From assembly GCF_004843725.1 (NCBI RefSeq), contig NZ_CP039451.1, positions 928,501-992,500 of the forward strand: DNA of 64,000 nucleotides, in the 5' to 3' direction. A model generated the notes under the pieces. The model made no database searches. It saw only the letters and a program-made list of their open reading frames with translations, and was not told the origin of the DNA. Positions 36,300-45,805 of this stretch are shown here, one piece after another (the first letter of the stretch is position 1; each line of letters begins with the position of its first letter). The position numbers and the translations under genes were made by a program. This DNA is from Psychroserpens sp. NJDZ02. GTDB lineage: Bacteria > Bacteroidota > Bacteroidia > Flavobacteriales > Flavobacteriaceae.

Positions 36300-36917
36300 T
36301 CGAGTAGACGGCTCCGACTAAAATAGCCGGAGTGCGCCTCTCACACCACCGTACATACGGGTCTCGTATACGGCGGTTCGTAAATCATCACGCCAAAGCT
36401 CTTTTCACCCTTGACACTATCTTCTAATTTAGGCATAGGCTACCACTAGTGCTCCTATGCGAATTTTGAAGAGAATTACGTTCAGTCCTTCCTTACTTGT
36501 GAGACCTTCTGAGGTATTGCCTCAACTCGTTTCCTGTAAGTACTATGACTTCTGCTGACTTCTCCATATAGTCAACTCGTAACTTTGGAGACCTCCCCAG
36601 GTAATGGCATCCTCTTTCACTGAATCACTGCCGTATCTACATAGTTACCCTTTTGTTACTGTTTGGGCGTTACAATGATGTGCTTGCTTACCCGAATAAT
36701 TATGCCTCTGTATACGATTTCTGTTCGTCAGTACCGAGTTTTGTAGTGGTATTTGCTCATTAATCAATCACAAATAGCCTTCAGATAAAACCTCACGGTT
36801 TTCACCCTTGCGACTTACTAATGCTTCAAGACGTTACTCCTGCGCATAAGGGACTTGCACCCTCTAGATTAATTATTTACCTTTAGGTAAATTAAAAGAT
36901 GCCCATGCTGGGCACAC
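36299..36917 (-). mobile_element. Group II intron B, ORF-less (619 bp)
   Basis: Same ends (GTGTGCCC ... CTCGAT on the minus strand), domains V/VI and 5' domains as intron A. The domain IV region, where A carries the reverse transcriptase, is replaced by about 100 bp (about 36380-36485) shared by copies B-F. It therefore is not a recent deletion of copy A. Confidence 0.88.
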
Positions 36918-37074
36918 ACACCGTATATAATTTATTGCTAGCTTCTCGCCTACTTTCGAAAGTCCTCGCGAACTTTCTTGGTCGGTAATTATTTACTAAA
37001 TTAGTTGCTTGAAACACGCAACAAACCATATACGTATTCCAAGGTCAAAACCTAATTATTTAAAGACCTTTTTA

Positions 37075-38067
37075 CTATGCTGCAAATTTTTGTAATTCGA
37101 CATAAGGTGTTCCTCTTTTTACCACTGCGAAAGCTCTTGACAAAATCTTATTTCTAACATTATTTAAAGCTACCAGTTTTGGTTTACCTTCTGCAACTTT
37201 TTTCTCGTAATACTGTTTTAATTCTTTATCGCACTGTATTGCGCTAACACTGGCAAGTGTTAAGAGTGTTTTCATTTTCCGGTCTCCTATCTTATGAATT
37301 CTGTTTTTCCGGTAAATACTGGTTCCTGAACTGTGCTCAAAAGGAGCTACACCACAATAACTTGAAAACTGACGCCAACTATCAAATCGCTTAAAATTGT
37401 TCGTGTGGTATAACAATTGACATGATAATATTAGACCAACCCCTTTTAAGGTATTTAAAAGTTGATAATTCTTTTCCAATAACTCATCACTTCGTATTAG
37501 TTTTTTAATACTTTGCTCAAGTGTTGTAATTTGTTTTGTTAGATAATGAATCATCTTTTTGACAATTATACAACAATCATCAGTCGATGGACTACTAAGC
37601 AAGGTCTGCATTTCTTTAAGACTACTCATCTTACCTGTACGGTCTCGTACTAACTGTTCTCTAAAGGATAACAAACGTCCTAACTCTTGAATATCTTGCG
37701 CTTTTGGACTACTTAGAGTCAACTCTTCTTTGTAAAGCCATGCATATCTCGCAATCATTGCGGAATCAAGCTGATCTGTTTTTCCTCTAACAATTCCAGA
37801 AGATCGTTTAATGGTCAAAGGACTTTCTTCTACATAATCTATGTTGTTTTCTGATAAATAAACACTAAGATTTGTAGAGTAATGACCTGTATTCTCAAAA
37901 CAGAAAAAACAGAGGTCTTTACCAAGGTGCTTTTCGACCCAAGATAATAGGGCTTTGTAACCTTTTGAAGTATTGGAAAACACACGGTGAACGCCTCTAT
38001 TATAAATATGTGCATCAATTGTTAATTTAGATACATCAATACCGATAACATCTACATATTTTTTCAT
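37075..38067 (-). CDS. IS110-family transposase (DEDD recombinase), copy 1
   Basis: Length is 330 residues. The N-terminal RuvC-like domain has VIGIDVSKLTIDAHI (Asp), FCFENTGHYS (Glu) and GKTDQLDSAMIARY (two Asp). The C-terminal Tnp2 domain has LKGVGLILSCQLL and QFSSYCGVAPFEHSSGTS with the candidate catalytic Ser. It differs from copy 2 at one visible residue (Leu versus Phe in RSDELLEKN). IS110 recombinases use a bridge RNA to recognise their target. Confidence 0.94.
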   Translation of the reverse strand: MKKYVDVIGIDVSKLTIDAHIYNRGVHRVFSNTSKGYKALLSWVEKHLGKDLCFFCFENTGHYSTNLSVYLSENNIDYVEESPLTIKRSSGIVRGKTDQLDSAMIARYAWLYKEELTLSSPKAQDIQELGRLLSFREQLVRDRTGKMSSLKEMQTLLSSPSTDDCCIIVKKMIHYLTKQITTLEQSIKKLIRSDELLEKNYQLLNTLKGVGLILSCQLLYHTNNFKRFDSWRQFSSYCGVAPFEHSSGTSIYRKNRIHKIGDRKMKTLLTLASVSAIQCDKELKQYYEKKVAEGKPKLVALNNVRNKILSRAFAVVKRGTPYVELQKFAA

Positions 38068-38294
38068 ATTTTTAAATATTGTTCCTACTCAAAGAGGAAT
38101 GATTAATAAATGTTGCTATGACTATCACCTTTATTAGGAAGTGATTCCTGGTATTCCAAATGGTCCTAAAGCAACCTAAGAAAGACAAGAGGACTTATAC
38201 GTATAGTGGAACTATTATTCTAAACAACGTTCTAGTTCTCCTCTTGTTTCCTAGTAAAAGTAATAACTACTTTTGTAATGAGTATAAAGTAAAG
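38068..38294 (-). ncRNA. Putative bridge-RNA region of IS110 copy 1
   Basis: This 227-bp non-coding end lies upstream of the transposase, where IS110-group elements encode the bridge RNA that pairs with target and donor. It contains several short inverted repeats. I did not fold it or identify the guide loops. The placement rests on the family rule. Confidence 0.45.
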
Positions 38295-38353
38295 AACAAC
38301 GTTGGCAATAATTTTGACTCGTCCTGAAATAAGGCTACATAATTTTAAACATT

Positions 38354-38725
38354 ATGTATAAAAATGACAAAGTAATTAGACGTTACAGCGAACCTTTTAA
38401 ATTAAAAATATTAACAGAACTTAGTAGTGGCAAGCATACAAAGAGTGAGCTTTGTAAAATCTATTCTATAGCCCCTACTACAGTCAATGTATGGATCAAA
38501 AAATACAATCGTACAGACTTAATGAACACCAGAATAAAAGTGGAAACCAAAGACGAGATATCTAGAATTAAAACGCTTCAAAAAGAAATTGAACAGTTAA
38601 AAAAACTACTATTAAAAAAAGATCTAGATGCTATGGTACAAGACTCTTATCTAGAAGTAGCAGCTGAAGACTTAGGCTACAAATCTGTCAATGAGTTAAA
38701 AAAAAAAATAAGTATAAAGCCTTAA
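38354..38725 (+). CDS. IS3-family transposase OrfA
   Basis: Length is 123 residues. N-terminal HTH (YSEPFKLKILTELSSGKHTKSELCKIYSIAPTTVNVWIKKYN) and a leucine-zipper-like helix (ISRIKTLQKEIEQLKKLLLKKDLD). The frame ends just after a run of 11 A, the likely site of a -1 shift into OrfB. Confidence 0.9.
   Translation: MYKNDKVIRRYSEPFKLKILTELSSGKHTKSELCKIYSIAPTTVNVWIKKYNRTDLMNTRIKVETKDEISRIKTLQKEIEQLKKLLLKKDLDAMVQDSYLEVAAEDLGYKSVNELKKKISIKP
38698..38708 (+). other. Probable -1 programmed frameshift site (A11) of the IS3 element
   Basis: OrfA reads ...GAG TTA AAA AAA AAA ATA AGT and stops at 38725. In the -1 frame the sequence continues NKYKALIIAKEKSKGSASL and runs open to 39576. Runs of A are classical slippery sites in IS3 elements. 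Confidence 0.75.
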
Positions 38726-39576
38726 TCATAGCTAAAGAGAAATCTAAAGGATCTGCTTCTTTAACTACTATCGCTAATTGTTTTCATCTTAAACGTGATG
38801 CGTATTACAAATACAAATCTAGAGCTGATAACCGCTTAAGACGCGAACAACAAATTATAGATATCGTTAGAAAAAGACGCAAGATCCTTCCTAGAGAGGG
38901 CGTGAGAAAACTTGTAAAATCATTAGATGTAGATTTTAATAAAGATAATATTATAGTCGGTAGAGACTCCTTATTTAATGTCCTTAGAAAACACCAAATG
39001 CTAACACTTAGAAAGAAAACTAGTGCCAGAACAACCAATTCTTATCATCGTTTTTATAAGTATAATAACATTATAAAAGACATGGAAGTTACTAGAGCAA
39101 ATCAGGTTTGGGTGAGTGACATAACCTATATTAGAACCGTAAAAGGGTTTTGTTACTTGGCTTTAATAACTGATATGCATTCAAGGAAAATAGTAGGTTA
39201 CGATCTTAGTGATAGCTTAGAATTAAAAGGATGTGTGAGAGCGCTTAATAAGGCCATTTATCAAGCTAAAAACATTAAACAACTTATCCATCATTCGGAT
39301 AGAGGAATACAGTACTGTAGCAATGTATACACACAAATACTCAAAAGAAAAAAGATAGATATTAGTATGACCGAAGAAAATCATTGTTACGAAAATGCAA
39401 TGGCAGAACGTGTAAATGGAATTTTAAAAGATGAATTTTATTTAGACCAAACCTTTGATAACGTTAGTCACGCTAAGAGAGCTGCAAAAAATGCAATTAA
39501 TTTATACAACGAAATAAGATTACATTTATCTTTAGACTATAAAACACCAAATATGGTATATAAATTATCAGCTTAA
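38704..39576 (+). CDS. IS3-family transposase OrfB (expressed by frameshift)
   Basis: It reads in the -1 frame relative to OrfA and lacks a good start of its own near the overlap; an internal ATG exists at 38902. After a HTH_21-type region (LKRDAYYKYKSRADNRLRREQQI) comes the rve integrase core with Asp in QVWVSDITYI, Asp in HHSDRGIQYCS and Glu in HCYENAMAERVNGILKDE (DDE). The end is intact (SLDYKTPNMVYKLSA). Fragments of the same C-terminus recur at 51490 and 53695. Confidence 0.85.
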   Translation, partial: KNKYKALIIAKEKSKGSASLTTIANCFHLKRDAYYKYKSRADNRLRREQQIIDIVRKRRKILPREGVRKLVKSLDVDFNKDNIIVGRDSLFNVLRKHQMLTLRKKTSARTTNSYHRFYKYNNIIKDMEVTRANQVWVSDITYIRTVKGFCYLALITDMHSRKIVGYDLSDSLELKGCVRALNKAIYQAKNIKQLIHHSDRGIQYCSNVYTQILKRKKIDISMTEENHCYENAMAERVNGILKDEFYLDQTFDNVSHAKRAAKNAINLYNEIRLHLSLDYKTPNMVYKLSA

Positions 39577-39729
39577 TTCAATTTTAACCTGTAGCCATAT
39601 TTCAGGACAAGACATTTAACACGCCTACCTCAAAACCTGTTATTCTTAATAAACTTTTGTTAAGAAAAAATAATAAAACCTATTACTGAAAATGGATTAT
39701 TATCATTGTATTTTAAATGCAATATTTTT

Positions 39730-42132
39730 ATGAAAAACTTAATTATTATTTGTTCTATACTTTTTGTAAACTTAATACAATCACAAGAATTAAAAATAGA
39801 AGAACTTCTTCCTCCTGAATCTAAAGAATACACAGATTTAGGATTTCTAAAAAATGAATTACAAGGAAAACAACTTGTGATGCTTGGAGAACAAACTCAT
39901 ATGTATGGAAACATATTTGAGATGAAAGCACGAGTTTTGGAATACCTTCATAAAGAGTTAGGATTTACAACTATTGCAATGGAATCTTCAATGTACGACA
40001 TTTGGAGAATGAACAAAAACGGTTTTAATTCCAAAGATTTTAATAACGCAGTTTGGGGAGTTTGGTCTAATACTTTAGAATTTCAAAGAGTTGTTAAATA
40101 TATAGAAAAAAACAATTTAAAAGTTATTGGTTTCGATTCTCAAGTAAATAATACTTCACAATTTGTAGAAGATTTTTATGATTATTTGGAAAGTCAAAAT
40201 ATTACTTTAAAATTAGACGAAGATGATTTAGGCATTATCATCGAGGGAGTTTTAGAAAATGTAACCATTGAGGAAGATGATATAAAATATAAAGTTTACG
40301 AAAAGGAGGTCAATAGAATCATAAAGCAAATAGAAAAATTAGAAACTAATGAAACTAATTATTATTGGAAACAGTTTACTAAAAGTCTTTTAGCTTGTTC
40401 ACAAGAATCTTATTACAATAAAAAAGAAATTCTCACCACCGATTTTGGCAACAAAAATGACAATATAAGAGATAAACAAATGGCTGATAACTTATTGAGT
40501 TACATCAATAGAAATCCGAATGAAAAAATTATTTGTTGGGCAGATAATGTTCATATTATCAACGATAATTCAAGTATAAAAAAACCAATTGCAAAAGAGT
40601 TTATTTCAATGGGTTCTTATATTCATAAAACATTAAAAGACAAATCATATAGTTTGGCTACAATACACGCAAATGATTCTCTTTTTGACTTAGGTACTAA
40701 AAAATGGCATTCAACATCTATTAAAAAAAGTTCATTTGAATATGAGTTGAGTAATTTAAATAAACCTTACTTGTTTGTAACTTCAAATCAAGAAGAAATG
40801 CAATCAATAAAAGAAACAAGATTATTAAACTTTGTCGATTTTACAAATGCTCGATTAGACCAATTACACGATGGTTATATATTTTTTAAAAATGCGACAT
40901 TACCAAAATTAGAAACCCCAATTGACAGCGTAAATGTTTCTAACAAACAACAAGATTTTGGAGAAAAAATAGAACAAATTGAAATAGGTAAGAATGTCAT
41001 TCTAAAAGGTCAACTTATTGACAAAGAAAGTAAAGAACCTATTCCGTTTGCTACCTTAATACTAAAAAAAGAAGAAATTTACAGAGTAGCAGATGAAAAT
41101 GGTTTTTACGAATTGCCAATAAAAAAAACTATGATAGAAAACGCAAGTGTCGAAATTTCATCAATGGGTTTTGAAACTCGCACTATTAGATTAAAAGAGC
41201 TAAAAGATAAAACCTATTTTAATCAAAAGTTTCAAACGTTAAATGAAGTTGTTATAACTGGCTTTTTATCTCCAAAAACAGTATTAAAGAAAGCAATTTT
41301 AAATAAAAAGATAAATCATCCAACCAAGCCTTTTAATTTTTATAGATATGGCAAAGTTTTGATAAACAAAAATGACACAAACGAATTAGATTTGGAGTTA
41401 ATAACAAAAGACTATGACGATGGTTATTTATCACCTTTCGTTATAACACAAAGAGTCGAACAAATAAAATGGAACAAGAATAATAACCCGAAAAAATATA
41501 AATACTCTTCTGATTTTTTCTCTTATCGTCAGAATGCTATTCGCTACGCAAATATCTTACACAAAAGAAAATATAAAAAATTCAATTTAAAATTTGTAAA
41601 ATCGGACAATCCAATAGATGAAACTACATATATTATTTCATTCCAAACAGAAAGGAATAAATGGAATTACACAAATAAACCTTATCCAACAGAGTATTCT
41701 GGCAGAGTTTATATTGATAAAGAAACATTTGCTATTGTAAAGGTTGTAGAAAATTGGGAAACAACTTTAAAATCTGAAGAAATTGAAAAACACTTTAAAG
41801 AATACGAAAGCTATAAACGCTTTATAAAGGCAAAACAAATTACCATTAAAGAGGAAAATACTTGTACTTATTCTAATATTTTTAATGATGGAAAATATTA
41901 CGCAACAAAATATTTTAATAGATCTTATGAAGAAATACAAAATATAGATGACAAAATAGAGAATAGAGTTTTAGAAATGGATTCCGAGCTTTATGACTTT
42001 GAGCTAAATAATGTTGAAGAAATAGAGTATGAATTTCGCAAAATGGAACAAACAGTATTGAATCGTGTAGAATATGACAAAACCTTTTGGTATTCATTTT
42101 ACAAACGAAAGAAAGGAGAAAAGACTGAATAA
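39730..42132 (+). CDS. Secreted erythromycin-esterase-like protein with carboxypeptidase-regulatory-like domain, cassette 7
   Basis: Length is 800 residues from the ATG at 39730 (MKNLIIICSILFVNLIQSQ, signal peptide); the ATG at 39706 would put eight residues ahead of the signal. Residues 30-380 resemble the EreA/succinoglycan-synthesis esterase family: LGEQTHMYGN (GExxH), IAMESSMYD, RDKQMADNLL and CWADNVHII. Residues 410-505 form a CarboxypepD_reg-like fold (ILKGQLIDKESKEPIPFATL...ISSMGFETRTI), followed by a DUF5686-like beta-rich region. Macrolide hydrolysis cannot be inferred, since most homologues have unknown substrates. The combination points to an outer-membrane-associated hydrolase. 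The end ATTGCCA is the inverse of the cassette start. Confidence 0.75.
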   Translation: MKNLIIICSILFVNLIQSQELKIEELLPPESKEYTDLGFLKNELQGKQLVMLGEQTHMYGNIFEMKARVLEYLHKELGFTTIAMESSMYDIWRMNKNGFNSKDFNNAVWGVWSNTLEFQRVVKYIEKNNLKVIGFDSQVNNTSQFVEDFYDYLESQNITLKLDEDDLGIIIEGVLENVTIEEDDIKYKVYEKEVNRIIKQIEKLETNETNYYWKQFTKSLLACSQESYYNKKEILTTDFGNKNDNIRDKQMADNLLSYINRNPNEKIICWADNVHIINDNSSIKKPIAKEFISMGSYIHKTLKDKSYSLATIHANDSLFDLGTKKWHSTSIKKSSFEYELSNLNKPYLFVTSNQEEMQSIKETRLLNFVDFTNARLDQLHDGYIFFKNATLPKLETPIDSVNVSNKQQDFGEKIEQIEIGKNVILKGQLIDKESKEPIPFATLILKKEEIYRVADENGFYELPIKKTMIENASVEISSMGFETRTIRLKELKDKTYFNQKFQTLNEVVITGFLSPKTVLKKAILNKKINHPTKPFNFYRYGKVLINKNDTNELDLELITKDYDDGYLSPFVITQRVEQIKWNKNNNPKKYKYSSDFFSYRQNAIRYANILHKRKYKKFNLKFVKSDNPIDETTYIISFQTERNKWNYTNKPYPTEYSGRVYIDKETFAIVKVVENWETTLKSEEIEKHFKEYESYKRFIKAKQITIKEENTCTYSNIFNDGKYYATKYFNRSYEEIQNIDDKIENRVLEMDSELYDFELNNVEEIEYEFRKMEQTVLNRVEYDKTFWYSFYKRKKGEKTE

Positions 42133-42145
42133 AAAACTATTGCCA

Positions 42146-42789
42146 ATCGAGTAGACGGCTCCGACTAAAATAGCCGGAGTGCGCCTCTCACACCACCGTA
42201 CATACGGGTCTCGTATACGGCGGTTCGTAAATCATCACACCAAAGCTCTTTTCACCCTTGGCACTATCTTCTAATTTAGGCATAGGCTACCACTAGTGCT
42301 CCTATGCGAATTTTGAAGAGAATCACGTTCAGTCCTTCCTTACTTGTGAGACCTTCTGAGGTATTCCCTCAACTCGTTTCCTGTAAGTACTATGACCTCT
42401 GCTGACTTCTCCAAATAGTCAACTCGTAACTTTGGAGACCTCCCCAGGTAATGGCATCCTCTTTCACTCAATCACTGCCGTATCTACATAATTACCCTTT
42501 TGTTACTGTTTGGGCGTTACAATGATGTGCTTGCTTACCCGAATAATTATGCCTCTGTATACGATTTCTGTTTAGTTTATGCTGAGCGTAGTCGAAGTAT
42601 CAGTACCGAGTTTTGTAGTGGTATTTGCTCATTAATCAATCACAAATAGCCTTCAGATGTAACCTCGCGATTACCACCCTTGCGACTTACTAATGCTTCA
42701 AGACGTTACTCCTGCGCATAAGGGACTTGCACCCTCTAGATTAATTATTTACCTTTCCGTAAATTAAAAGATGCCCATGCTGGGCACAC
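42146..42789 (-). mobile_element. Group II intron C, ORF-less (644 bp)
   Basis: Same ends and domains as copy B. It carries an extra segment (42571-42600, TTTAGTTTATGCTGAGCGTA...) absent from A, B, E and F. It also has the GTAACC...GATTAC stem variant shared with D and E. The bottom-strand junction is CTTGT|TGGC. Confidence 0.88.
42571..42600. repeat. REP-like insert (CTGAGCGTAGTCGAAG) within intron C
   Basis: About 28 extra bases stand where A, B, E and F have CGT. GCTGAGCGTAGTCGAAG resembles a short dispersed repeat common in Flavobacteriia intergenic DNA (from memory, not searched). The same insert lies in intron D (44437-44466). Confidence 0.5.
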
Positions 42790-43003
42790 ACAAGGTATAA
42801 AAAACATAGGGCTTTTGTGTTAACTCCAAAGGTCTGTGTTTATTTACAAAGTCCGCCAAATATAAAATTTGGCATTTTCAATAAAAAAGATAAATACAAA
42901 ATATTATATTTGGCTAAGTGCAAAACCCGAAACGAAGTGCTTTTCAACTGCCCTACGTTTCTTATACTAAACGTTAGCTGTAATTTTAAAAAAAACTCAT
43001 ATA

Positions 43004-43999
43004 ATGAAAAATAACATTTTATTTCTATTTCTATTAATTACGATAATCAGTTGTAAGGAAAAAAACGCAAAATCATCAACTAATGAATCAATTCCTAAAG
43101 AAACAACTAACGAAAAAATTTACAATGGAACAGGAAACGTAACCCAAGGATTAGCGGAAACACAAATTAAAAGTCTTATTTCTTGTAATCAAGGAGGTAG
43201 CAGAATTTCAGGAGTTGGAGAAATAAAAGATGATTTAGGAAATAGTTGGACAGTTCCCGGAATTAATCATTTCAACGAATCGACCAAAGCTTCTGATTTA
43301 TATAATGAATGTAACTCTATAACACCAAATAATCTTTCAGAAATAGATATGAATTCCGTTCCTGTCTTTGAGATAGATTCGGACGGAGAAATCATTACAG
43401 GCTATCTTTTTGCGGATAATTATTTTGAACTTTACATTAACGGAAAATTAATAGCAGTTGACCCAGTACCTTTTACACCATTTAATTCAAACATTGTAAA
43501 ATTCAAAGTAAAAAAACCTTATACAATTGCAGTAAAACTAATAGATTGGGAAGAACATTTAGGTTTAGGTTCAGAAAATAATAGAGGAAAAGATTTTCAT
43601 CCTGGAGATGGAGGTTTTATAGCCAGCTTTAGTGATGGGACTATTACAAATAGCAAATGGAAAGCACAAACTTTTTATACTGCACCTATTAGTGATTTAA
43701 GTTGTTTAAGTGAAATTGGAGAAAAAAGAATCTCTTCAAATTGCAGTACAGATGGAGTTGATAATGGAACAGCATTTTACGGTATTCATTGGAAAATTCC
43801 AGAAAATAGTTTTGACGTTACTTTCAATGACAGCCAATGGCCAAATGCGACCACATATACTGAAGATGAAATAGGAGTAAATAATAAAAAAGCATATATG
43901 AACTTCATAGAAAAATTTAGTGGAAAAGGTGCTGAATTTATTTGGTCTACTAATGTCGTTTTGGATAATGAAGTCATTGTTCGTTACAAAGTGGAATAA
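43004..43999 (+). CDS. Lipoprotein of unknown function, cassette 8
   Basis: Length is 331 residues. Signal MKNNILFLFLLITIISC with lipobox (ISC) gives an outer- or inner-membrane lipoprotein. The mature part holds a sheet-rich domain with YFELYINGKLIAVDPVPFTPFNS and FKVKKPYTIAVKLIDWEEHLGLG, a pattern that suggests a galactose-binding-like or carbohydrate-binding sandwich, and ends AEFIWSTNVVLDNEVIVRYKVE. No enzyme motif. It starts 24 nt after its attC-like site. Cassette core GTTAGCTGTA is matched by TACAGCTA after the gene. Confidence 0.68.
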   Translation: MKNNILFLFLLITIISCKEKNAKSSTNESIPKETTNEKIYNGTGNVTQGLAETQIKSLISCNQGGSRISGVGEIKDDLGNSWTVPGINHFNESTKASDLYNECNSITPNNLSEIDMNSVPVFEIDSDGEIITGYLFADNYFELYINGKLIAVDPVPFTPFNSNIVKFKVKKPYTIAVKLIDWEEHLGLGSENNRGKDFHPGDGGFIASFSDGTITNSKWKAQTFYTAPISDLSCLSEIGEKRISSNCSTDGVDNGTAFYGIHWKIPENSFDVTFNDSQWPNATTYTEDEIGVNNKKAYMNFIEKFSGKGAEFIWSTNVVLDNEVIVRYKVE

Positions 44000-44011
44000 A
44001 AACTACAGCTA

Positions 44012-44655
44012 ATCGAGTAGACGGCTCCGACTAAAACAGCCGGAGTGCGCCTCTCACACCACCGTACGTACGGGTCTCGTATACGGCGGTTCGTAAATCA
44101 TCACGCCAAAGCTCTTTTCACCCTTGACACTATCTCCTAATTTAGGCATAGGCTACCACTAGTGCTCCTATGCGAATTTTGAAGAGAATTACGTTCAGTC
44201 CTTCCTTACTTGTGAGACCTTCTGAGGTATTGCCTCAACTCGTTTCCTGTAAGTACTATGACCTCTGCTGACTTCTCCATATAGTCAACTCGTAACTTTG
44301 GAGACCTCCCCAGGTAATGGCATCCTCTTTCACTCAATCACTGCCGTATCTACATAATTACCCTTTTGTTACTGTTTGGGCGTTACAATGATGTGCTTGC
44401 TTACCCGAATAATTATGCCTCTGTATACGATTTCTGTTTAGTTTATGCTGAGCGTAGTCGAAGTATCAGTACCGAGTTTTGTAGTGGTATTTGCTCATTA
44501 ATCAATCACAAATAGCCTTCAGATGTAACCTCGCGATTACCACCCTTGCGACTTACTAATGCTTCAAGACGTTACTCCTGCGCATAAGGGACTTGCACCC
44601 TCTAGATTAATTATTTACCTTTCCGTAAATTAAAAGATGCCCATGCTGGGCACAC
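44012..44655 (-). mobile_element. Group II intron D, ORF-less (644 bp)
   Basis: Nearly identical to intron C, including the REP-like insert at 44437-44466. It lies in the same position of attC-like site 8. Confidence 0.88.
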
Positions 44656-44812
44656 ACACCGTATATAATTTATTGCTAGCTTCTCGCCTACTTACGAAAG
44701 TCCTCGCGGACTTTCTTGGTCGGTAATTATTTACTAAATTAGTTGCTTAAAACACGCAACAAACCATATACGTATTCCAAGGTCAAAACCTAATTATTTA
44801 AAGACCTTTTTA

Positions 44813-45805
44813 CTATGCTGCAAATTTTTGTAATTCGACATAAGGTGTTCCTCTTTTTACCACAGCAAAAGCTCTTGACAAAATCTTATTTCTAACATTA
44901 TTTAAAGCCACCAATTTTGGTTTACCTTCTGCAACTTTTTTCTCGTAATACTGTTTTAATTCTTTATCGCACTGTATTGCGCTAACACTGGCAAGTGTTA
45001 AGAGTGTTTTCATTTTCCGGTCTCCTATCTTATGAATTCTGTTTTTCCGGTAAATACTGGTTCCTGAACTGTGCTCAAAAGGAGCTACACCACAATAACT
45101 TGAAAACTGACGCCAACTATCAAATCGCTTAAAATTGTTCGTGTGGTATAACAATTGACAAGATAATATTAAACCAACCCCTTTTAAGGTATTTAAAAGC
45201 TGATAATTCTTTTCCAAGAACTCATCACTTCGTATTAGTTTTTTAATACTTTGCTCAAGTGTTGTAATTTGTTTTGTTAGATAATGAATCATCTTTTTGA
45301 CAATTATACAACAATCATCAGTCGATGGACTACTAAGCAAGGTCTGCATTTCTTTAAGACTACTCATCTTACCTGTACGGTCTCGTACTAACTGTTCTCT
45401 AAAGGATAACAAACGTCCTAACTCTTGAATATCTTGCGCTTTTGGACTACTTAGAGTCAACTCTTCTTTGTAAAGCCATGCATATCTCGCAATCATTGCG
45501 GAATCAAGCTGATCTGTTTTTCCTCTAACAATTCCAGAAGATCGTTTAATGGTCAAAGGACTTTCTTCTACATAATCTATGTTGTTTTCTGATAAATAAA
45601 CACTAAGATTTGTAGAGTAATGACCTGTATTCTCAAAACAGAAAAAACAGAGGTCTTTACCAAGATGCTTTTCGACCCAAGATAATAGTGCTTTGTAACC
45701 TTTTGAAGTATTGGAAAACACACGGTGAACGCCTCTATTATAAATATGTGCATCAATTGTTAATTTAGATACATCAATACCGATAACATCTACATATTTT
45801 TTCAT
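44813..45805 (-). CDS. IS110-family transposase (DEDD recombinase), copy 2
   Basis: Length is 330 residues, intact, with the same DEDD and Ser motifs as copy 1; the only visible amino-acid change is Phe in RSDEFLEKN. Two intact copies suggest recent activity or duplication by recombination. Confidence 0.94.
   Translation of the reverse strand: MKKYVDVIGIDVSKLTIDAHIYNRGVHRVFSNTSKGYKALLSWVEKHLGKDLCFFCFENTGHYSTNLSVYLSENNIDYVEESPLTIKRSSGIVRGKTDQLDSAMIARYAWLYKEELTLSSPKAQDIQELGRLLSFREQLVRDRTGKMSSLKEMQTLLSSPSTDDCCIIVKKMIHYLTKQITTLEQSIKKLIRSDEFLEKNYQLLNTLKGVGLILSCQLLYHTNNFKRFDSWRQFSSYCGVAPFEHSSGTSIYRKNRIHKIGDRKMKTLLTLASVSAIQCDKELKQYYEKKVAEGKPKLVALNNVRNKILSRAFAVVKRGTPYVELQKFAA

Larger units (their letters stand above)
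37034..38294 (-). mobile_element. IS110-family element, copy 1 (1261 bp)
   Basis: It is inserted between CATATAC and AACAACGTTGG of attC-like site 6, six bases before the right core. Copy 2 at 44772-46032 has the same length and same target position. No terminal inverted repeats or target duplication are evident, as expected for IS110. The long non-coding end lies upstream of the transposase. Confidence 0.85.
36291..38307 (+). other. attC-like site 6 (137 bp without insertions), carrying intron B and IS110 copy 1
   Basis: Pieces: 36291-36298 (GGCAGGTA), 36918-37033 (ACACCGTATATAATT ... CATATAC) and 38295-38307 (AACAAC plus core GTTGGCA at 38301). Their sum is exactly 137 bp, as in sites 1, 2 and 4, which fixes the boundaries of both insertions. 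Confidence 0.8.
38315..39614 (+). mobile_element. IS3-family insertion sequence, complete copy (1300 bp)
   Basis: Left end TGACTCGTCCTGAAATAAGG and inverted right end TGTCTTGTCCTGAAATATGG match at most positions. TTT flanks both sides (38312-38314, 39615-39617), the 3-bp duplication usual for IS3. It lies between the core of cassette 7 and its gene, so it disrupts the leader but not the site. Confidence 0.88.
42139..42979 (+). other. attC-like site 7 (about 197 bp without intron C, long class)
   Basis: Left inverse core ATTGCCA (42139-42145) completed by ACAAGG after the intron (42790); right core GTTAGCT at 42973-42979. It shares the inner palindrome GCCAAATATAAAATTTGGC with the long-class family. 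A 65-codon ORF at 42817-43014 is contained in it and is judged spurious. Confidence 0.78.

Noticed and set aside
39730..42132. Calling the cassette 7 product a macrolide resistance enzyme
   Set aside because: Ere-like motifs are shared by a broad family with mostly unknown substrates. The extra C-terminal module and secretion do not match EreA/EreB.
42817..43014. 65-residue ORF as a cassette gene
   Set aside because: It lies within attC-like site 7 and crosses the start of the cassette 8 gene.
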